From Pteria penguin (taxonomy: Eukaryota > Mollusca > Bivalvia > Pterioida > Pteriidae), in assembly GCA_035048485.1 (NCBI GenBank), contig CM068584.1, positions 66,092,179-66,156,178 on the forward strand: a stretch of DNA of 64,000 bases, in the 5' to 3' direction. The position numbers and the translations under genes were made by a program. Position 1 is the stretch's first letter. Each line of letters starts with the position of its first letter. Shown here piece after piece: positions 46,538 through 59,958 of the stretch. Below the pieces are notes generated by a model. That model was not told the DNA's origin and did no database searches. It saw only the letters and a program-made list of their open reading frames with translations.

Positions 46538-47417
46538 CTGTAAGTTTATAGAGTATATCGTTTTCAGACTTATTTGTAAGAGAGCTGAAATTATTATCAA
46601 TCAGTCCGACAATTCATAAACAGCAAACGTAGTTAATATAATATCTATGAGCAATTATTAAGTATTTTTGAAATCATATTTGAAGTACCCTTGAAATGTT
46701 TTCATTACTCGTCAACAACAAACAAACTATGTGGGAACGCAAATATCGAGGTGTTGTGATTATTCTCTCAGCATTTTGAAACCCTTCATGTTCTTATATT
46801 TATTTTTGTTTTTTTACTCTTCGTTACTGATTGTATTGCCTCTCTGATGCCACGAAGAAAATCGCACACAAAGTTTCAAAGTAGACATCTTTAATGACCT
46901 ATCCAAACCACTTGCGAAGGACCTGGTGCGTATTGACGATTACCGATGGTATTTACTGAATCCGAGTGAATTTACATTTTTGAGACTTGAACCCATGAGT
47001 TCAGTAGGAGCAAATCGCAGCAGTACTAAGTAGGAAATAAATAGAATTTTTATCGTTAAAAGGAAGTTATTGTGTGCTTTAGGTAAATTATAATGATAGA
47101 TGGTAATCGACAGAGGCACACATTCATGTTGAAATCATGTGGTATAATCATCATTGTCATCAAATGGTCATAATATATTAATTTGAGAATAAAGTATACT
47201 TACTTCTTGAATTTATATAGACTGTCCGCAAGCAAATTTCCATCAAATCGCCATTATTAGCAATAATACAATGATAATCTAGCGGTGACTTACACATCCA
47301 TAATGCCCTCCTCTTTTGCCAAGCCGATTCGTTTAGAGGGCAATTCGAAGTAAACTGAAACCAAATACAAATCAGAAGTTTTCTATAGACATGTGTATGA
47401 TGATCGATATGATACAT
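43150..47417 (-). CDS. Gene B: paralogous type I membrane protein with acidic tail (spliced, overall span)
   Basis: Minus-strand exons in order of transcription: 47417-47204 (or from an acceptor at 47354), 45919-45815, 45047-45017, 44359-44235, 44061-44005, 43790-43724 and 43450-43150. Junction phases all agree, and the total from 47417 is exactly 300 codons with stop. The plan is a possible short signal peptide, two Cys modules as in gene A, a YPSC exon, a Ser/Thr/Gln-rich stalk, a transmembrane helix (about 171-195) and a cytoplasmic tail of about 100 aa. The tail has a D/E run and ends NPYDHLQR. It has no 17-residue repeat. A receptor role is inferred from topology and tail motifs. The true 5' end may lie in an unrecognised upstream exon. 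Confidence 0.75.
43570..43602. repeat. (CT)n microsatellite in gene B intron
   Basis: Short CT run between the tail exon and the transmembrane exon. Confidence 0.9.
43724..43790 (-). CDS. Gene B exon 6: transmembrane exon
   Basis: 67 nt, acceptor cttacag, donor aaag|gtatga. Encodes A-V-V-V-L-I-L-I-F-F-N-V-I-L-F-T-Y-V-Y followed by R-R-K-R, a clear membrane anchor with a basic stop-transfer end. It leaves 2 nt, completed by the G at 43450. Confidence 0.78.
44005..44061 (-). CDS. Gene B exon 5: stalk end and start of membrane segment
   Basis: 57 nt, acceptor ctttcatag, donor ggag|gtaaga. Encodes S-Q-M-T-E-S-N-Q-T-L-T then F-A-L-I-I-S-G, the first part of the transmembrane helix that is completed by exon 6. 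Confidence 0.7.
44235..44359 (-). CDS. Gene B exon 4: extracellular stalk
   Basis: 125 nt, acceptor tatattatag, donor acag|gttaga. Encodes a Ser/Thr/Gln/Asn-rich segment (LPLLNSTASQLGSQPQTS onward) with one Cys in R-F-C-T-A. Typical of a stalk, probably O-glycosylated (inference). Confidence 0.68.
45017..45047 (-). CDS. Gene B exon 3: YPSC micro-exon
   Basis: 31 nt, acceptor tatatttcag, donor ttaaa|gtattc (not a strong donor). With the incoming T it reads Y-P-S-C-F-R-G-K-T-L and leaves 2 nt, exactly what exon 4 needs. Found by homology to gene A exon 3 and by phase. Confidence 0.68.
45815..45919 (-). CDS. Gene B exon 2: second Cys module
   Basis: Acceptor tttacag, donor aaat|gtaagt, 105 nt. 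It encodes K-C-P-V-L, F-D-C-S-K-G-S-C-P-E-T-G-Y and ends S-S-Q-L-Y-K, parallel to gene A 6792-6926 with the same phases. Several N-x-S/T sites. Confidence 0.78.
46477..46537. repeat. (TTA)n microsatellite in gene B intron 1
   Basis: About 60 bp of TTA repeats. Confidence 0.95.
47204..47417 (-). CDS. Gene B exon 1: first Cys module
   Basis: Encodes N-C-P, W-Q-K-R, M-C-K-S-P-L-D-Y-H-C-I and E-I-C, ending in phase 1 at AGA A|gtaagt. MCKSPLDYHCI is identical in gene C. Two starts are possible. ATG at 47417 gives a short signal-like lead (RKLLICIWFQF). Alternatively the sequence ttggtttcag just before 47354 is a good acceptor, and the exon then starts TTT-ACT in phase 0. The frame stays open up to 47561. 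Confidence 0.72.
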
Positions 47418-47561
47418 GATCAAGAATGAATTCAATGGCACAAGAACTGTCACATTTGTGTGTGCAACAGGAAATAAATATCCCATCAAATGAGAAATCA
47501 AATAACAGGAAACATGTAACATGTAATTTATTCCAGAAATACAGACATAAACAGGAATCAA

Positions 47562-49610
47562 TTAGTATGATGTTAGATGTACATAATGAAATAATCAGGG
47601 AATATAACTTGACTATGTATTATGATATCTACACACACTCGATGTAAATCATGTATCAATGTCAATGTTTGACTGAATGTGGATTTCGTAGTCAATATGT
47701 AATTAATATCAACGTAGTACCGTACAGTCTTTAAAACGGAAATAAAGAAGTGCTTTGCCTGAATTATTTACTTTCAAAATTTGACTTGCTTGACGATGTA
47801 TGGAAATGACAAATTCTTACAATAAAAATAGTATAGTACATATAAACAAAGTTAGAATACTAGAAGACATCATAAAAGTTTCCAGTCATAGAGGGATAAC
47901 ATGACCTTGAAAAATTTTGACAATTAAAATTTATGGAACCGATATTCACTTACATGTCAAATACGAAAATAATGAATTATCCAGTATGATAAAAATGACA
48001 TTAAGTCTTCTTGAAGAGATTCTCACGCACTGAAATACCGAGAAAGAAAATACTTAGTACACGACAAACCTCACGCTATATATGATATTACGCCAAATAT
48101 AGCACTTGTAAAGTAAATTAAAACTCCAGAATGCCTCTAGGTGCTATTTATGTGTGTCTGACAGTTAACTTTTATTTTGAACAAGTTGATGATACCTAAT
48201 AAATGATACAAACAACGGAAGTGTAAGGCATTATGTAAGAAGGAATAGACACTCTCCTTAGAACTGAAGTAGCGTAACTCTGTTTGGAAATAAATTCAGT
48301 TACGTCTAAGGCAAGATACTGAAGAAGAAAACTGAGGAAACAAATACCACGTAGTCTACACTGCGTATACATACCATAACTTCAAATACAGCTATTCACT
48401 TTCATACCGTAAGACATCCATACAACAACAACAACAATAACAACCATAATAATAATGATAATGACAATAGCAGAAGCAGCAGCAGTAGTAGTAGTAGTAG
48501 TAGTAATAGTAATAGTAGTAGTAATTCTTAATAGTAGTATAAACTTAAATATACCGACTCATATCGATATCAGTGTGATTGCGAGCTATTGTTCCTACCC
48601 TTGAGGTCTCAATTGATGATGCATATCAGTGCGAACTGCATTATATTCGAGTGTTCATCGACAACATTACATCCATAGGAACTTTTCTAAAATCTACAAG
48701 AAATGCCGGAATCGTCCTCAAGTAAAATGTTGTCAGTACCCCTCTAAAAGGCCAAATAGCCAAGGATTTCACAATACCCAGAAGATAAAAATCGTTTGCC
48801 AGAAGACTATTTTAATCAGGTGTCCAAAAACGTAAAACGTCATAGTACAGAATATTGAATCCTTCGATTTACGGAAAATAAAGACAATAAAATGATCCAT
48901 GTTCGAGTGTTTACTCTGCAAAATCAGGAGCAGTTGCTCTCAGCCAAAGTATATGTTCCGATTGAACATGCCATTATCATTGCAACTGGAAAGTAAGATG
49001 CTGGAGATGAGTTAGTAGAGGTCAATGAAACAGGCACCCCCTTCCCCTTTATCGCCGTGAATTGGTTGAGGACTTGGGTGCAGGAAATTTGTAAAATGAA
49101 AGTATATTATTTCATGCTTTCAATTGGCAGGTTGCTTTACAGAAATGATATCATAAAAAGCTTTACAATATTATTCTTTTTTTCACTAATGGTGCGTATA
49201 TCTAGTTCTAATTCACTTGTTTTGTTTTGACAATTCTGATTGGTCAACACGTTAGAGTTCAGACATGTGTCTCCCGTTATGTTGAATATGACCGAGAAGC
49301 AATGTCTGCTTGTTGTAAGGTCTTTTACAGTTTCTACTCTACCCAAAATGCTCCTATCTCTTCAACTATACGACGCCGGAGGAGCTGAGCTGAGCTTGCA
49401 GATCAACTGGTTTCGCCGCAATAATTGTGAATAGAAAAAAATGGAGCAAAACGAACGCGATGTAAATGAAGGCAAAAATATTTCGCTCAAACAAATTCGG
49501 ATGCGAACCGTAGCCGTAACGTTCCCACGCCTCCCCGTACCGTGAGTGGAACCAAGGCCTATTTACAGCGATATTTAGTAAAACGGTATATCGTTTCACC
49601 CTTAGTCAAT
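47562..49610. other. Upstream of gene B; no exon recognised
   Basis: Contains mixed CAA/TAA/GTA repeats at 48421-48535. A signal-peptide or 5' UTR exon of gene B may lie here but was not identified. Confidence 0.4.
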
Positions 49611-49611
49611 C

Positions 49612-49806
49612 CACCATTATTTCACGTATATGGTGACGACATTTGCCTGATGCATTGCATTGAAATTTTGACACGACTACTGTAACACGGGACCTCGGTT
49701 CTTACTGTCTGATCCGAAAGACATATCACCGCAGCGCCCAGGGAGTTGAACTCGGGAACTCTCTATCTCGAGCTGAGCACCTTATCCCCTAAGCCACACC
49801 GGCTTT
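49612..49806 (-). mobile_element. tRNA-derived SINE with long body, minus strand
   Basis: Read on minus: gccggtgtggcttaggggataaggtgc (A box side), gagttcccgagttcaactcc (B box side), gaggtcccgtgtta, and an end near atttcacgtata-tggtgacgac. Same family as 36895 and 51507. Confidence 0.7.
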
Positions 49807-49897
49807 TGTAAGGAGGTGTTACATAATACAGTTAAAGGGTTTACACGATGAAGATAATATTAACCTTAACACAATTATTCCTTCCTTTATCACAATA

Positions 49898-50062
49898 AGG
49901 GCATGCTTTGTGTACTGGTTAAGCGCTTGGCTTGCAGGGTCGGCTATCCGGGTTCGATTCCCGAATTGTGCCATTATGTTTAAGAGGTTGGTTACCTCCT
50001 GCTTCCATGTCGCGAAAAATTCAAAAATTGTTGAAACCGACGTAAAACACCAATCAACGAAA
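49898..50062 (+). mobile_element. tRNA-derived SINE
   Basis: tttgtgtactggttaagcgc and B box gggttcgattcccgaattg, body gaggttggttacctcctgcttccatgtcgcg, tail attgttgaaaccgacgtaaaacaccaa. Same family as 12286. Confidence 0.88.
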
Positions 50063-50149
50063 ATTACAACAATATAATGCATAATGACTATTAGACCTAA
50101 CACACTTATATTGAGGTAAATAGTCAATAAACCGAGAAAACGACATTCA

Positions 50150-51485
50150 ATAATATCATATTGTACTGTATTTACGATACCGACTTAGGACTTCCAATTA
50201 CACAGTTCAGTTGGAGTGGTATTTTCTGAAATGAATTACTTCGTGTCTTTGATATAGATTATATCTCTTGCCCCAAGTTTGCTTTATGCATGTTTTTCTC
50301 TCTCTCTGGATTATAATAAAAAGCAGTTAGCACTTTTTAATTCCTACAATTGAAAAGTCAGCAAAATATGAATGTTACAGAAATCCGTTTATAAAAATAT
50401 GAAAAACAAAAACCTGTAAAAAGTTCGTTACGTATTTTTGTATAGATCGATGCCTGAAGGTCAGATGAGTTACTTCTCTTTTTATTAACAAAATGTACTT
50501 AAGACGAGTGTTATTTGAATACAGAAATGATTCTTTCCAGACCGAGTTAGGAACATAAAGTAAGACTGCCATAAACAGTTAAACCAGAAAAAAGTACGTG
50601 TTTAGCATTAGGGTGATTGGCTATTAAAATACCCCGGCCATGTTCCTCTCTACATGTATACAGGACAGCCTGTATATATGGTAACCGCATCTGTTTGATG
50701 CATTCTTCGAAAATTAGGACAATACAACGAATCCATGCATAAAAATTAAATAAGTCGATTTTTTACGCGCTGACACCACTATGATGTAAGTGATCAATTT
50801 TTACCCTTAGGGTACATGATACCGACAAACCATCACTAGAGTTTGGGACTCGTCATATACCAGTTATGTAACTATGTCAGCTCACATAAAACACTATAAA
50901 TCCCATAATACAGATTTACCTGTGTGATTTATTCACAGTCCAACAGATTTTTTACTACTATCTCAAAGTTCGTATTAAAAATATTTGAAAATTCTTCTCT
51001 TTTTTTGTGAAATGTGTCACATAAATAGGTATATTACCGTTATTGGATTATGGATACTTTTTTTTAGTTTTAAATACGATTTATCATAATAATCTCGATC
51101 AACTCCCTCTTATACCTTTGTTTATCACAAATTTATCTGATAAGCAGAGTTTACTTTTGTTTGATTTATTTATTATAACAATACTGATCATTGGAATTCT
51201 GGGTTTTATATTTTCTGTCAGTGCATCTGTAATATATACATAAATCTAAAATTATTTTCATACAGAAGGTCAAACCTCGTTTCTTATTATGCACACGTCA
51301 ATGCCTTTGAACAAATATTATTTTACCGTGGCTTTTCTCTCGTATAGTTAAATTTCTTAATACTAGATAAACTCAATACTTCCTCAGTGACAATCGGCAA
51401 AATCTATACACAGACATTCGTTTGATATGAAATAATAATAATTATTATAATGATAAGAAATGCTATATTTTACTCTAATTCAATC
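50150..51485 (-). mobile_element. Dispersed repeat family R, copy 1 (minus orientation)
   Basis: Starts at the ttgtactgtatttacgataccgacttaggac end motif. Shares cgatgcctgaaggtcaga-gagttacttctct, atgtcagctcacataaaacac, ttttctgtcagtgcat and ctcaatacttcctcagtgac with copies 2-4. No transposase or reverse transcriptase recognised. Confidence 0.65.
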
Positions 51486-51506
51486 GGGTCTTAATCTTAA
51501 CCTTGA

Positions 51507-51783
51507 AAGCCGGCGTGACCTAGTGGTATCGAGCAGGACTCCTGATCGGGAGGCCGGGGCTCGAGTCCCACTCTGGTCATGTCGGTGATCTGTCTTTCGG
51601 ATGACACAGTACAAACCGAGATCCCATGTCGTGGTATGCATGGCCACGTTAAAGATCCCTCACTGCTTCGGGTGGGTCCGTTGCAAAGGTCGAAATGTGT
51701 ATGCCCCGCATTAGGCAGATGCCGACACCATATACGTGAAATATTCGTGGTGTGATATTAAACAAAAATCAATCAATCAATCT
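51507..51783 (+). mobile_element. tRNA-derived SINE with long conserved body
   Basis: Best copy of its type: ccggcgtgacctagtggtat, B box ggctcgagtcccactctgg, gatcccatgtcgtgg, ccacgttaaagatccctcac, tgcttcgggtgggtccgttg, aggcagatgccgacaccata and an (ATCA)n tail. Such bodies are known from bivalve SINEs; the exact family name was not checked. Confidence 0.85.
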
Positions 51784-52030
51784 TTCCCTAAATTGGTGAA
51801 TTTTTTTAACTTTTACACACACAAAGAAAAATAAATATATAAATGGATATGTATGAATAAATTGGTTTGTTCTTGATCCCTTTTTAAAAGAATTTCATGT
51901 GAAAGTAACTTTACATCTCTGACGCGTTTTAAGAGAAGTTAGAAGGATATCATACTAACTTAATCGAATTCTAAAAGAAACAAAATTGACACGATAAATT
52001 GTAAATGATAAGGTGTTTTCTGTATATGTC

Positions 52031-52044
52031 TTTAGTAGTAGTAA

Positions 52045-52092
<48 letters not shown>

Positions 52093-52155
52093 CGGCGGTG
52101 GTGGTGGTGGTGGTGATGGTAATAGCAGCAGCAGTAGTAGTAGCAGTAGTAGTAC
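52031..52155. repeat. (AGT)n/(GGT)n/(AGC)n microsatellite
   Basis: Compound trinucleotide repeat. It accounts for the poly-Ser and poly-Leu frames here. Confidence 0.95.
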
Positions 52156-52594
52156 AGTAATATTCAAAGATATATTTTTATTAAACGAAATCTTTTAAAA
52201 AATATTTTAAGTAAAGTAAAAACTTAAGTAAAGGGCAGCTTCTTCATTATACATCCTTTTATTGAGTTCTGCAAAGCGTATTTAATTTATAGTAATTTTT
52301 CAGAAAGATTGAAGAAGTTAAATAAAATGATAACTTGCCACTATTATTCATTTCTTTGTCGCAATACATTGCATAATATGAAAACTAATTCACTTGTATT
52401 ACAATACATCACTAGAAGCGACTGTTGGCAGTCTAAGTTTCTTCATCAAGGCCGATAAAAGTCCAAAATATTTAAAGTATAAACCAGTTAACTAACTTAC
52501 CTCAATAGATAAAACAGACGACATTTGACCAATCACCTAAGACGCACACATTAAACATGAGAAAAGTAAAAATTACAGAGAAAGCGACATTACA

Positions 52595-53235
52595 AATATA
52601 TCCCAGTGTACTGTAGTTACGATACCGACTTAGGACGGTCACTAAAATCAACAAACATCACTCTGTCGGTCTGCCGTTTCCCTAAAGGAACTACTTCATA
52701 CCTTTATTTATATCTCTTGCCTTATTTTTGCCCTATTGATAAAGGGACTTCGGAATCCTCGACAAAAATCGGTTATCGTTTATATTTGTACTTTTTTCTC
52801 CGTTCTGAAAACCCGAGTGACTCGTTGAAAATAAATAGGAGTAAACCCTTTGTAATTCCTAAAATACAAGAATCAGCAAAAAATAAAACTAACAGAAATT
52901 CATTTATAAAAAAATGAAAAACAAAAAACCTGTAAAAAACTACTTCATATCATGATTTTTTATGGATCGATGTCTGAAGGTCAGAAGAGTTACTTCTCTT
53001 TGCATGGAGAAAATGTATACAAAATAAGGGTTAATTTGATACAGAAATGAATCTTTCCTAACCGAAGTGGTAAGAAGAAGTAAAATTGTCATAAAACAAG
53101 TTACATTTAAATACACCAACACCTAAACTAGAATATTTACAAAAGAAAGCGTGTTCAGCACTATGGTGTTTGGCTATGAAAATATTTCAGTCATGCTAAG
53201 TATTTCTCCTCTCTATATTTATATGGGATAGCCAC
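52595..53235 (-). mobile_element. Dispersed repeat family R, copy 2 (partial, minus orientation)
   Basis: tgtactgtagttacgataccgacttaggacggtca at the end, then tggatcgatgtctgaaggtcaga and agttacttctctttgc as in copy 1. It stops near the ttcagtcatgc block. Confidence 0.62.
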
Positions 53236-53559
53236 CTTTTTCTTAAATCTGAAATCTTTATGTATTAATGAATTATATCCTGCAAAACTTTAGAATGAGT
53301 ACTTTAGTATGATTGTTATCGATGTCTTTCATCATTTATATTATCTTTCTTATTTTTCAACTTTCATATCAATATATTATATACATGCATCACATTATGA
53401 AACAATTATGCCATTGTTATATGGAGGATTATATACATATATGTTTAATGTGATTTACCCATCAATACATCTCTATCTTCATCAACATTCTTGACAATTT
53501 CTTGGCAGCGCATGATTCCAGAAATGGCATTTTTATCAATACTGGTATAATTCAGCGTA

Positions 53560-53800
53560 GATGAGTGGATGGGTTGTTGGGCTCGTGACCGAGAGGTCTT
53601 TTGGGAATTCTGTAAAAGCCTAAGTCCCGTGTCGCTGTACGTAAATATCCCAAACACGTCACCCACACTTGTGGGTCCGTTGCAAAAGAAGGTTGTAAAG
53701 TATGCTGCAATGTTATACATTTCCATGCAAGACATCAATCAGATGTCGTCATCATATACGTGGCATTATCGCGGATCGGCGTAAAACAATCAAGCAATCA
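53560..53800 (+). mobile_element. Degraded SINE with long body
   Basis: Keeps aagtcccgtgtcgctgtacg, tgggtccgttgcaaaa, atcagatgtcgtcatcatatacgtggcatta and a caatcaagcaatca tail. The head is diverged. Confidence 0.6.
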
Positions 53801-54164
53801 TTCGATATTGATATATTTATAGATGCGTTACGGTAATTTAATATGCTATGAATAAACCTTCATATTGTTTAGGTTTTTTAAGGAAGTAGTTTTCTTTCAA
53901 ATCCAAGATAAATATGAATATACTACTATAAAGTGAACAGAAAATATGACTATTGATATTCATAATAAAAGGGAGGAAACACTTCTATTCTGTTTTAATT
54001 TAGTAAACACGAGTTTTCAATTTTTGTGAAAAATCACAAAAATTTTAATGTACCTTGCAGAAGTTAATAAATCATTAATAATGAAGTAGCTATATTTACA
54101 CAATTTATTGCTTTCCTAAAAACATTATATAAAGGGATCGAGTACAAACCCCTCTCAATTCATA

Positions 54165-56765
54165 CATGTATATCCATTTATATATTTATTTTTCTGTGTA
54201 TGTACAATCAAGGGAAGGATTAAGACCCGATTCAATTCGAGTAGAACATTACATTTGTTACAATTATATTTATTATTCTTGTTTCATATCTAAGAAATGT
54301 CTATTTATAGATCTCGCCAGAGAAGTATTTTCAATTTTGTACTACCATCTTGTAAAAATTTACAGTGTGAAAGGAGAGCCTCTTTAATATGTCTAACAGG
54401 GTTAACTTGAATGCACTTATCAAGGTCTTATCCGCCTGTCACTGAGGAAGTATCGAGTTAATATAATATAATATAAAGAATTTGACCTATAAGAGAGAGA
54501 AAATCGACGTTAACATAGAATTTGTTCAAAACATTGAACTGTGCATTATAAGAAACGAGGTTAATTATAATGAAAAAGGCCAAATTGCTTTCCTTTTTTA
54601 TGAAAACAATATTTGAGTTATATATATTGCATATGCACTGACAGGAAATACAAAACCCATAAGTTCTATGATCAGTATAGTTAAAGTAAATAAATGAAAC
54701 GAAAATAAAATCTACTTTCACTAGTAATTCATCCCCCAGTTAAATTTGTCATAAACAAAGCCGATTAAAAGGGGTTTATCGCGATAATTCTAATAAATGA
54801 TATTTAATGTTAATTTTTTTCCATAATCAAATGATGGTAATTTACCTTTTTAACTCACACACTTTACAACTGCCCATGTATTTTCATACATTTTTATAAA
54901 ACGCACTTCGAAATAGCAGCAAGAAATATGTTATACCGTAAATAAATCTTTAATTTGAAGTTTTGAGAGAGAAAACAAAGAGATACGTACAAAATGTCAC
55001 TTGGATCATGCTAATGCGTAGACTCGATGTAAAAAATGATACTACTGTTATGAGGGTCATATATTTGTTTTCTTTTTCTTTATTATTATTATCATTTTTT
55101 TATATTATTGATTGTTCTATTAAGAACTAGAAAGTTCTGTATTTGTATATTATATAACTTGTTTACTTCCATAATGATCTGTGAATGCTCTTGAAATTTC
55201 TTTTGAATCTAGATGTTTCTGTATTGGAAATTACTTGAACAATGTAGAAACTAGAAATATCTAGACACTATAAAATGTATATAAGGCATGGACTTTGGCA
55301 TTTCGGTAGCACTGCATTACATTACCTTTCTACGTATATGCTGGGGATATATCGTGTTTACCGACTGCTTGAATTGGATTTATTGAACTGTGAAATTATA
55401 CACTGGACACATTATTCATGTTATAAACATTGGATGTAATACGGACTTTAGCGTTCCGGAATTTCTACCTACATATACCTTCATCAGACTTAATAGTTGT
55501 ATTTTTGTTAATTTATAAATAAATTGTTAAATTTTATGGAATCTTTGTGATTTTTGTTGGCTTTACAAAAGAGTTTATTTCTGATCTTAACACTATATAC
55601 TGACACTTTATTTTAATTCTCATACACGTACACCTGTACTATGACATTTGTAGTGTTTTATGTGAGCTAACATAGTTACATGTTTATCGTGTCTAACCGG
55701 TATAAGTGGGGTCCCTAAGTCTAGTAATGGTTTGTCCGTATCATGTTCTACCTTGAAAGTAAAAACTGACCACTTGCATCGCGGTGGTGTCACGTAATAA
55801 ATCGACTTTTTCATTTATTTATGTTGGGGTTCGGTGTATTGCCTTGATTTTTGAAGGATGCATCAAGCAGATACGATTATCTTATATAGATGTAGGATTA
55901 ATACTCAAAATAACAAAGGGACTATAAAAGATTGAAGTAGAAGATATCGATGACAATGACCTTATTCTGAAGTTTTGCACAGAATATCTGATTAATAGTG
56001 AAAGATCTACGATTGAAGAATCTCATACATATTAAGAGGAGCATGACTGGAATATTTTCAAAACCAATCACCCTAATGATAAAAACGCTGATATTTTTCT
56101 GGTTTAGGTGTTGGCGTATTTAAATGAAATATCTTGTTATAGGGCAGTTTTAATTCATGTGTGTAACTCCGACAGGAAACAATTTTTCTGTATTAAAATT
56201 ACACTCATTTTGCGTACATTTGTTAATGCAAAGAGAGGTAACTCTTCGGACCTCCGATCCATACAACTAATACTCAATTTTGTTTTAATTTTGTTTTTTA
56301 CTTTTAATTGGGGTGGGGGGGGGGGGTGTTTTGTTGGTTTTTTTTTTTTTTTTTTTGTTTTGTTTTTGTTTTTGTTCTGGTTTTTTTTTTTGTTTTTTGT
56401 TTTGTTTTGGTTTTTTATTTTTATTTTTTTTTTTTTTCGGTTTTTGGTTTTTTTCTCGCCGACTCCTCTATTTTAGGAATTACAGAGTGCTTACTCCTGT
56501 TTATTATTATAGAGTCATACTCTCTTTAAGAGGGAGAAAAAACTTTATACATGTATATATATACGATAACCGGTTTTTGTGGACGGGTTGCGAAGTCTGT
56601 TATGTATGTAAGAGACAATATTCAGGTAAGAGATACAATCTATAACAAAAGCATGAAGTAATACATTTCAGGAAACACCAAGGCATTTGAGTGGTGTTTG
56701 TTGCTTTAATTGACCGTTCTAAGTCGGTATCATAACTACAGTGCAATCGGATATTATTGTAATGT
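54165..56765 (+). mobile_element. Dispersed repeat family R, copy 3 (plus orientation)
   Basis: Shares with copy 4 the blocks ctatttatagat, tctaacagggttaacttgaatgcactt, gtcttatccgcctgtcactgaggaagta, tttatgtgagctaacatagttac, ggggtccctaagtctagt and the end accgttctaagtcggtatc. It contains a T/G-rich low-complexity run at 56311-56452. Confidence 0.65.
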
Positions 56766-58735
56766 CCTTTTCCCTTTTTATTTGACTATTCTCATGTTTA
56801 ATTTGTGTCTTTGGTAATTTGTGTCATACAGCCTGGTCTTCTGTCTTTTCTTTTGAGGTCAGTTTGGTTGCTACAAATATTTTGGATTTCTATCTCCCTT
56901 GATAGTGCTTAAGAAACTTAAATTTTCAACATTTTTAAGAGTGATGTACCCCAAAACAATCTTAAATATCAGATGCAAAACAGCATGTTGGCGACGGCAC
57001 ATATGAGGTCCTTTTTTATTCGGTGTCTGTCTGTATGTCTGTTCTGTCTTTGAACTGGACTCTTGTATTTTGTAATCACACCTTAGTACTATCACAGCTA
57101 CCACAGTAGACATGCATGATTCTCAATCATTCTGTTTTACGATTAAATCGCTCAAAACAGGCAGTACAAATGTATAAAAGTTTATTATTGCAAAACCATT
57201 AAGCCAAAATGCAAAGCAATGGATCATAGCGGTCACTTCAACCGTCATATGGACCGTCTATTTTGGCATAATGGTACAGACTGTTGATTGCAGTCTATGC
57301 TAAGGCGTAAGGAGTCACCCTGGGGTCTTAAACCTCGAAACCCAAAACTGACTTGTAGAAAGTAAGCAAAAATGATGTGTGAATTGTTTATTATTCAGCC
57401 TCCATGAGGCGCCAAAAAATGGTAAGGCTGTTTTGATTTTTCTCTTTTTTTCTTCTTCTTCTCCCTCCCGAATGCTCCGTATGACATTCCTAAATCGATT
57501 ACTTTCCTAAAAAGTATATCCTATTCTGTTTTGATGACAGACAATAATGTTTCGCCGAGATTAGAACACCGATCCAATGTATACCGCATACCATAAACCA
57601 CCAGGCACCTGTTGCTTGAATATTTTATTAGTTTTTAAAATACTGAACTATATATTTATGCACAATGTACATTTCCAAACAATGACAATGTTGCTACGTA
57701 TAATGAAGTCCTTTTTCGTGCACACACTAGATCTAGATTTTAACATAATCACACAAATATACTTAACCCGTATTAGCTGCATATATATATGGATATGTTA
57801 CTTGTACGTTTCTCACAATATCGCTGACTTCAGAAAATACAGTCTTACATATTGCATATGACGTCAAGAGACGTAACTCTTACGCAACTCTAACGAACCT
57901 CACTGATTTATGCGATCTGCGTGTCATATTTCGGGCATTATTTTCACTGCAATTTCCAATATTTCTTTGCGTTTACGGTAGCTGACAGACTTCGGCATGA
58001 GTCATGTATACGCCCATGAATTTCTTCTCAGTAGTGTTTTCAAAACACAATTCTGAACAAAAGCCACACGATACGTGAAAATCCCGATAAATTCGTATTT
58101 CTTACAAATTTCATCAACAGAGTCATAAGAATGATTCTTATATAACTTATAGACATCATGCCCTAAACATTTTGCAAAATCTAAAATAAATCAACAGAAA
58201 TATTTAGCAATTAGAGAACAGCTCCAAAATGCTTTTCAATTGTCCCTCCTAGATTGCGCGGGCGATTTCTTGATGGGATGTGCGGTGACCCCTTTTTCTT
58301 TTCGGAATTGAATGAGTATAGATCCGATATGTAGCATGCCAAATATCATTAACTTCTTGTCAGTTGTTTTAATAGACAGATTTACCTTAAATAATTATCG
58401 ATCGTAATAAAAATATAGTAAATATTAAAATACTACTAAAGTAGCAACACATTATGAAAGTAGTTTTTCCCAGCAGGTTTTGTTTAATACAAATATATCT
58501 TTATACAGGAAACTCCCTTCTCTCGGAATTCCATTTCTTCATCATTTACAAATTATCGTTTCAATTTATTTTGTCTCTTTTAGAATTTGACTAAGTAATT
58601 ACGATATCCTTCAAACTTCCGTTAAAACATTTCGGAGATGAAAAGTTACTTTCACTTGGAATGCTATTAATAAAGGAATCGAACGCTTCCAACATTGTTC
58701 ATTTGTATCCATCTACATTATAGTGTGTCAAAGTT
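56766..58735. other. No gene or clear repeat recognised
   Basis: AT-rich single-copy-looking DNA between copies 3 and 4 of family R. The frames at 56871-57113 and 57577-57861 lack domain or splice support. Confidence 0.4.
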
Positions 58736-58739
58736 TGGT

Positions 58740-59927
58740 TAAAAAACACAAAGAAATGGAAAGACTCAGAACCGATTGGATTTGAGTAAAATATAACATT
58801 TAGTATTATTATTATTATTATTATTATTATTGTTATTATTATTATTATTATTATTCATAAAATTGAATTTCTATTTATAGATGTTCACCAGAGTAGTATT
58901 GTAAAACTTCTTAACGTGAAAGAAGAGTCTCTTTAATGTATCTAACAGTGTTAACCCGAATGCACTTGTCAAGGTCTTATCCGCTCAATGAGGAAGTATT
59001 GAGTTTATGTAATTTAAACTATACGATAGAAAAGCTATGTTAACATAATTTTAGTTTAAAGGTATTGAAGTGTGCATAAAATGACATAAGTTTAATTGAT
59101 GAGAAAAGAATTTTAGATTTTTATATATTACAGATGCACTGATACGAAATATAAAACTCTATCATAAGTGTTTTTAAAGTAAATTAATCAAAATGAAATA
59201 AAATCTGCTTTGATCAGTATTATAACGCCAAATTGCATTTGTGATCAACAAGGGTATCTAAAAGTAGTTTATCCAGTTTATTATAACAAATGAAATTTAA
59301 TATCTTTTTTTTTCTACGACGATATTTTACCTGTTTAAGTGACAAAATTCACAAACTGTCCCTGAAACATTTTATTAAAACAAAGTCACTTGGACCATGC
59401 TAATACATAGACTGCTTTTTCTTTCTTCCTTTCTTTCTTTTTAATCTCTTTTGTTTTCTGTTTTCAACCAGGGTTATATATGTGCTAGACTAGCATCGTC
59501 ACTGAGGAAGTTCTACGGTCGTTACGAGACTCTTATTACTCCATATGATATCTCGTTATCCAGACTTTTAAATGATATTCTGGACTGAGACCGATTCCGA
59601 CCACTTTACACAGATTTGACACCTTCTATACTAGAAGGTTACCTACTTCGACTTCTCCATATATAAAGACATATGGAATTCACACGATTTGACTCTTTCT
59701 ACGGGGTATATGTGACGGGTGTTGCTAGCAAGCAGGAGATGCTCACTCTCCCCGGGCACCTGATCTCACTCCATCACAGGGGTTCACATATGCTCTTCAA
59801 GTAGACATATTTTGTTATTTTCCATTTGTTTTTCATTTTCACTGATTTTGTATGTCCTATGGTTTCATGATTTTTGGACTTGTGGTTTGGATTTATCCAT
59901 CATCTTTACATTCTTTTTTTTTTTTTT

Positions 59928-59958
<31 letters not shown>

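Noticed and set aside
56108..56645. Phe- and Gly-rich frames
   Set aside because: They come from a T/G low-complexity run inside a dispersed repeat.
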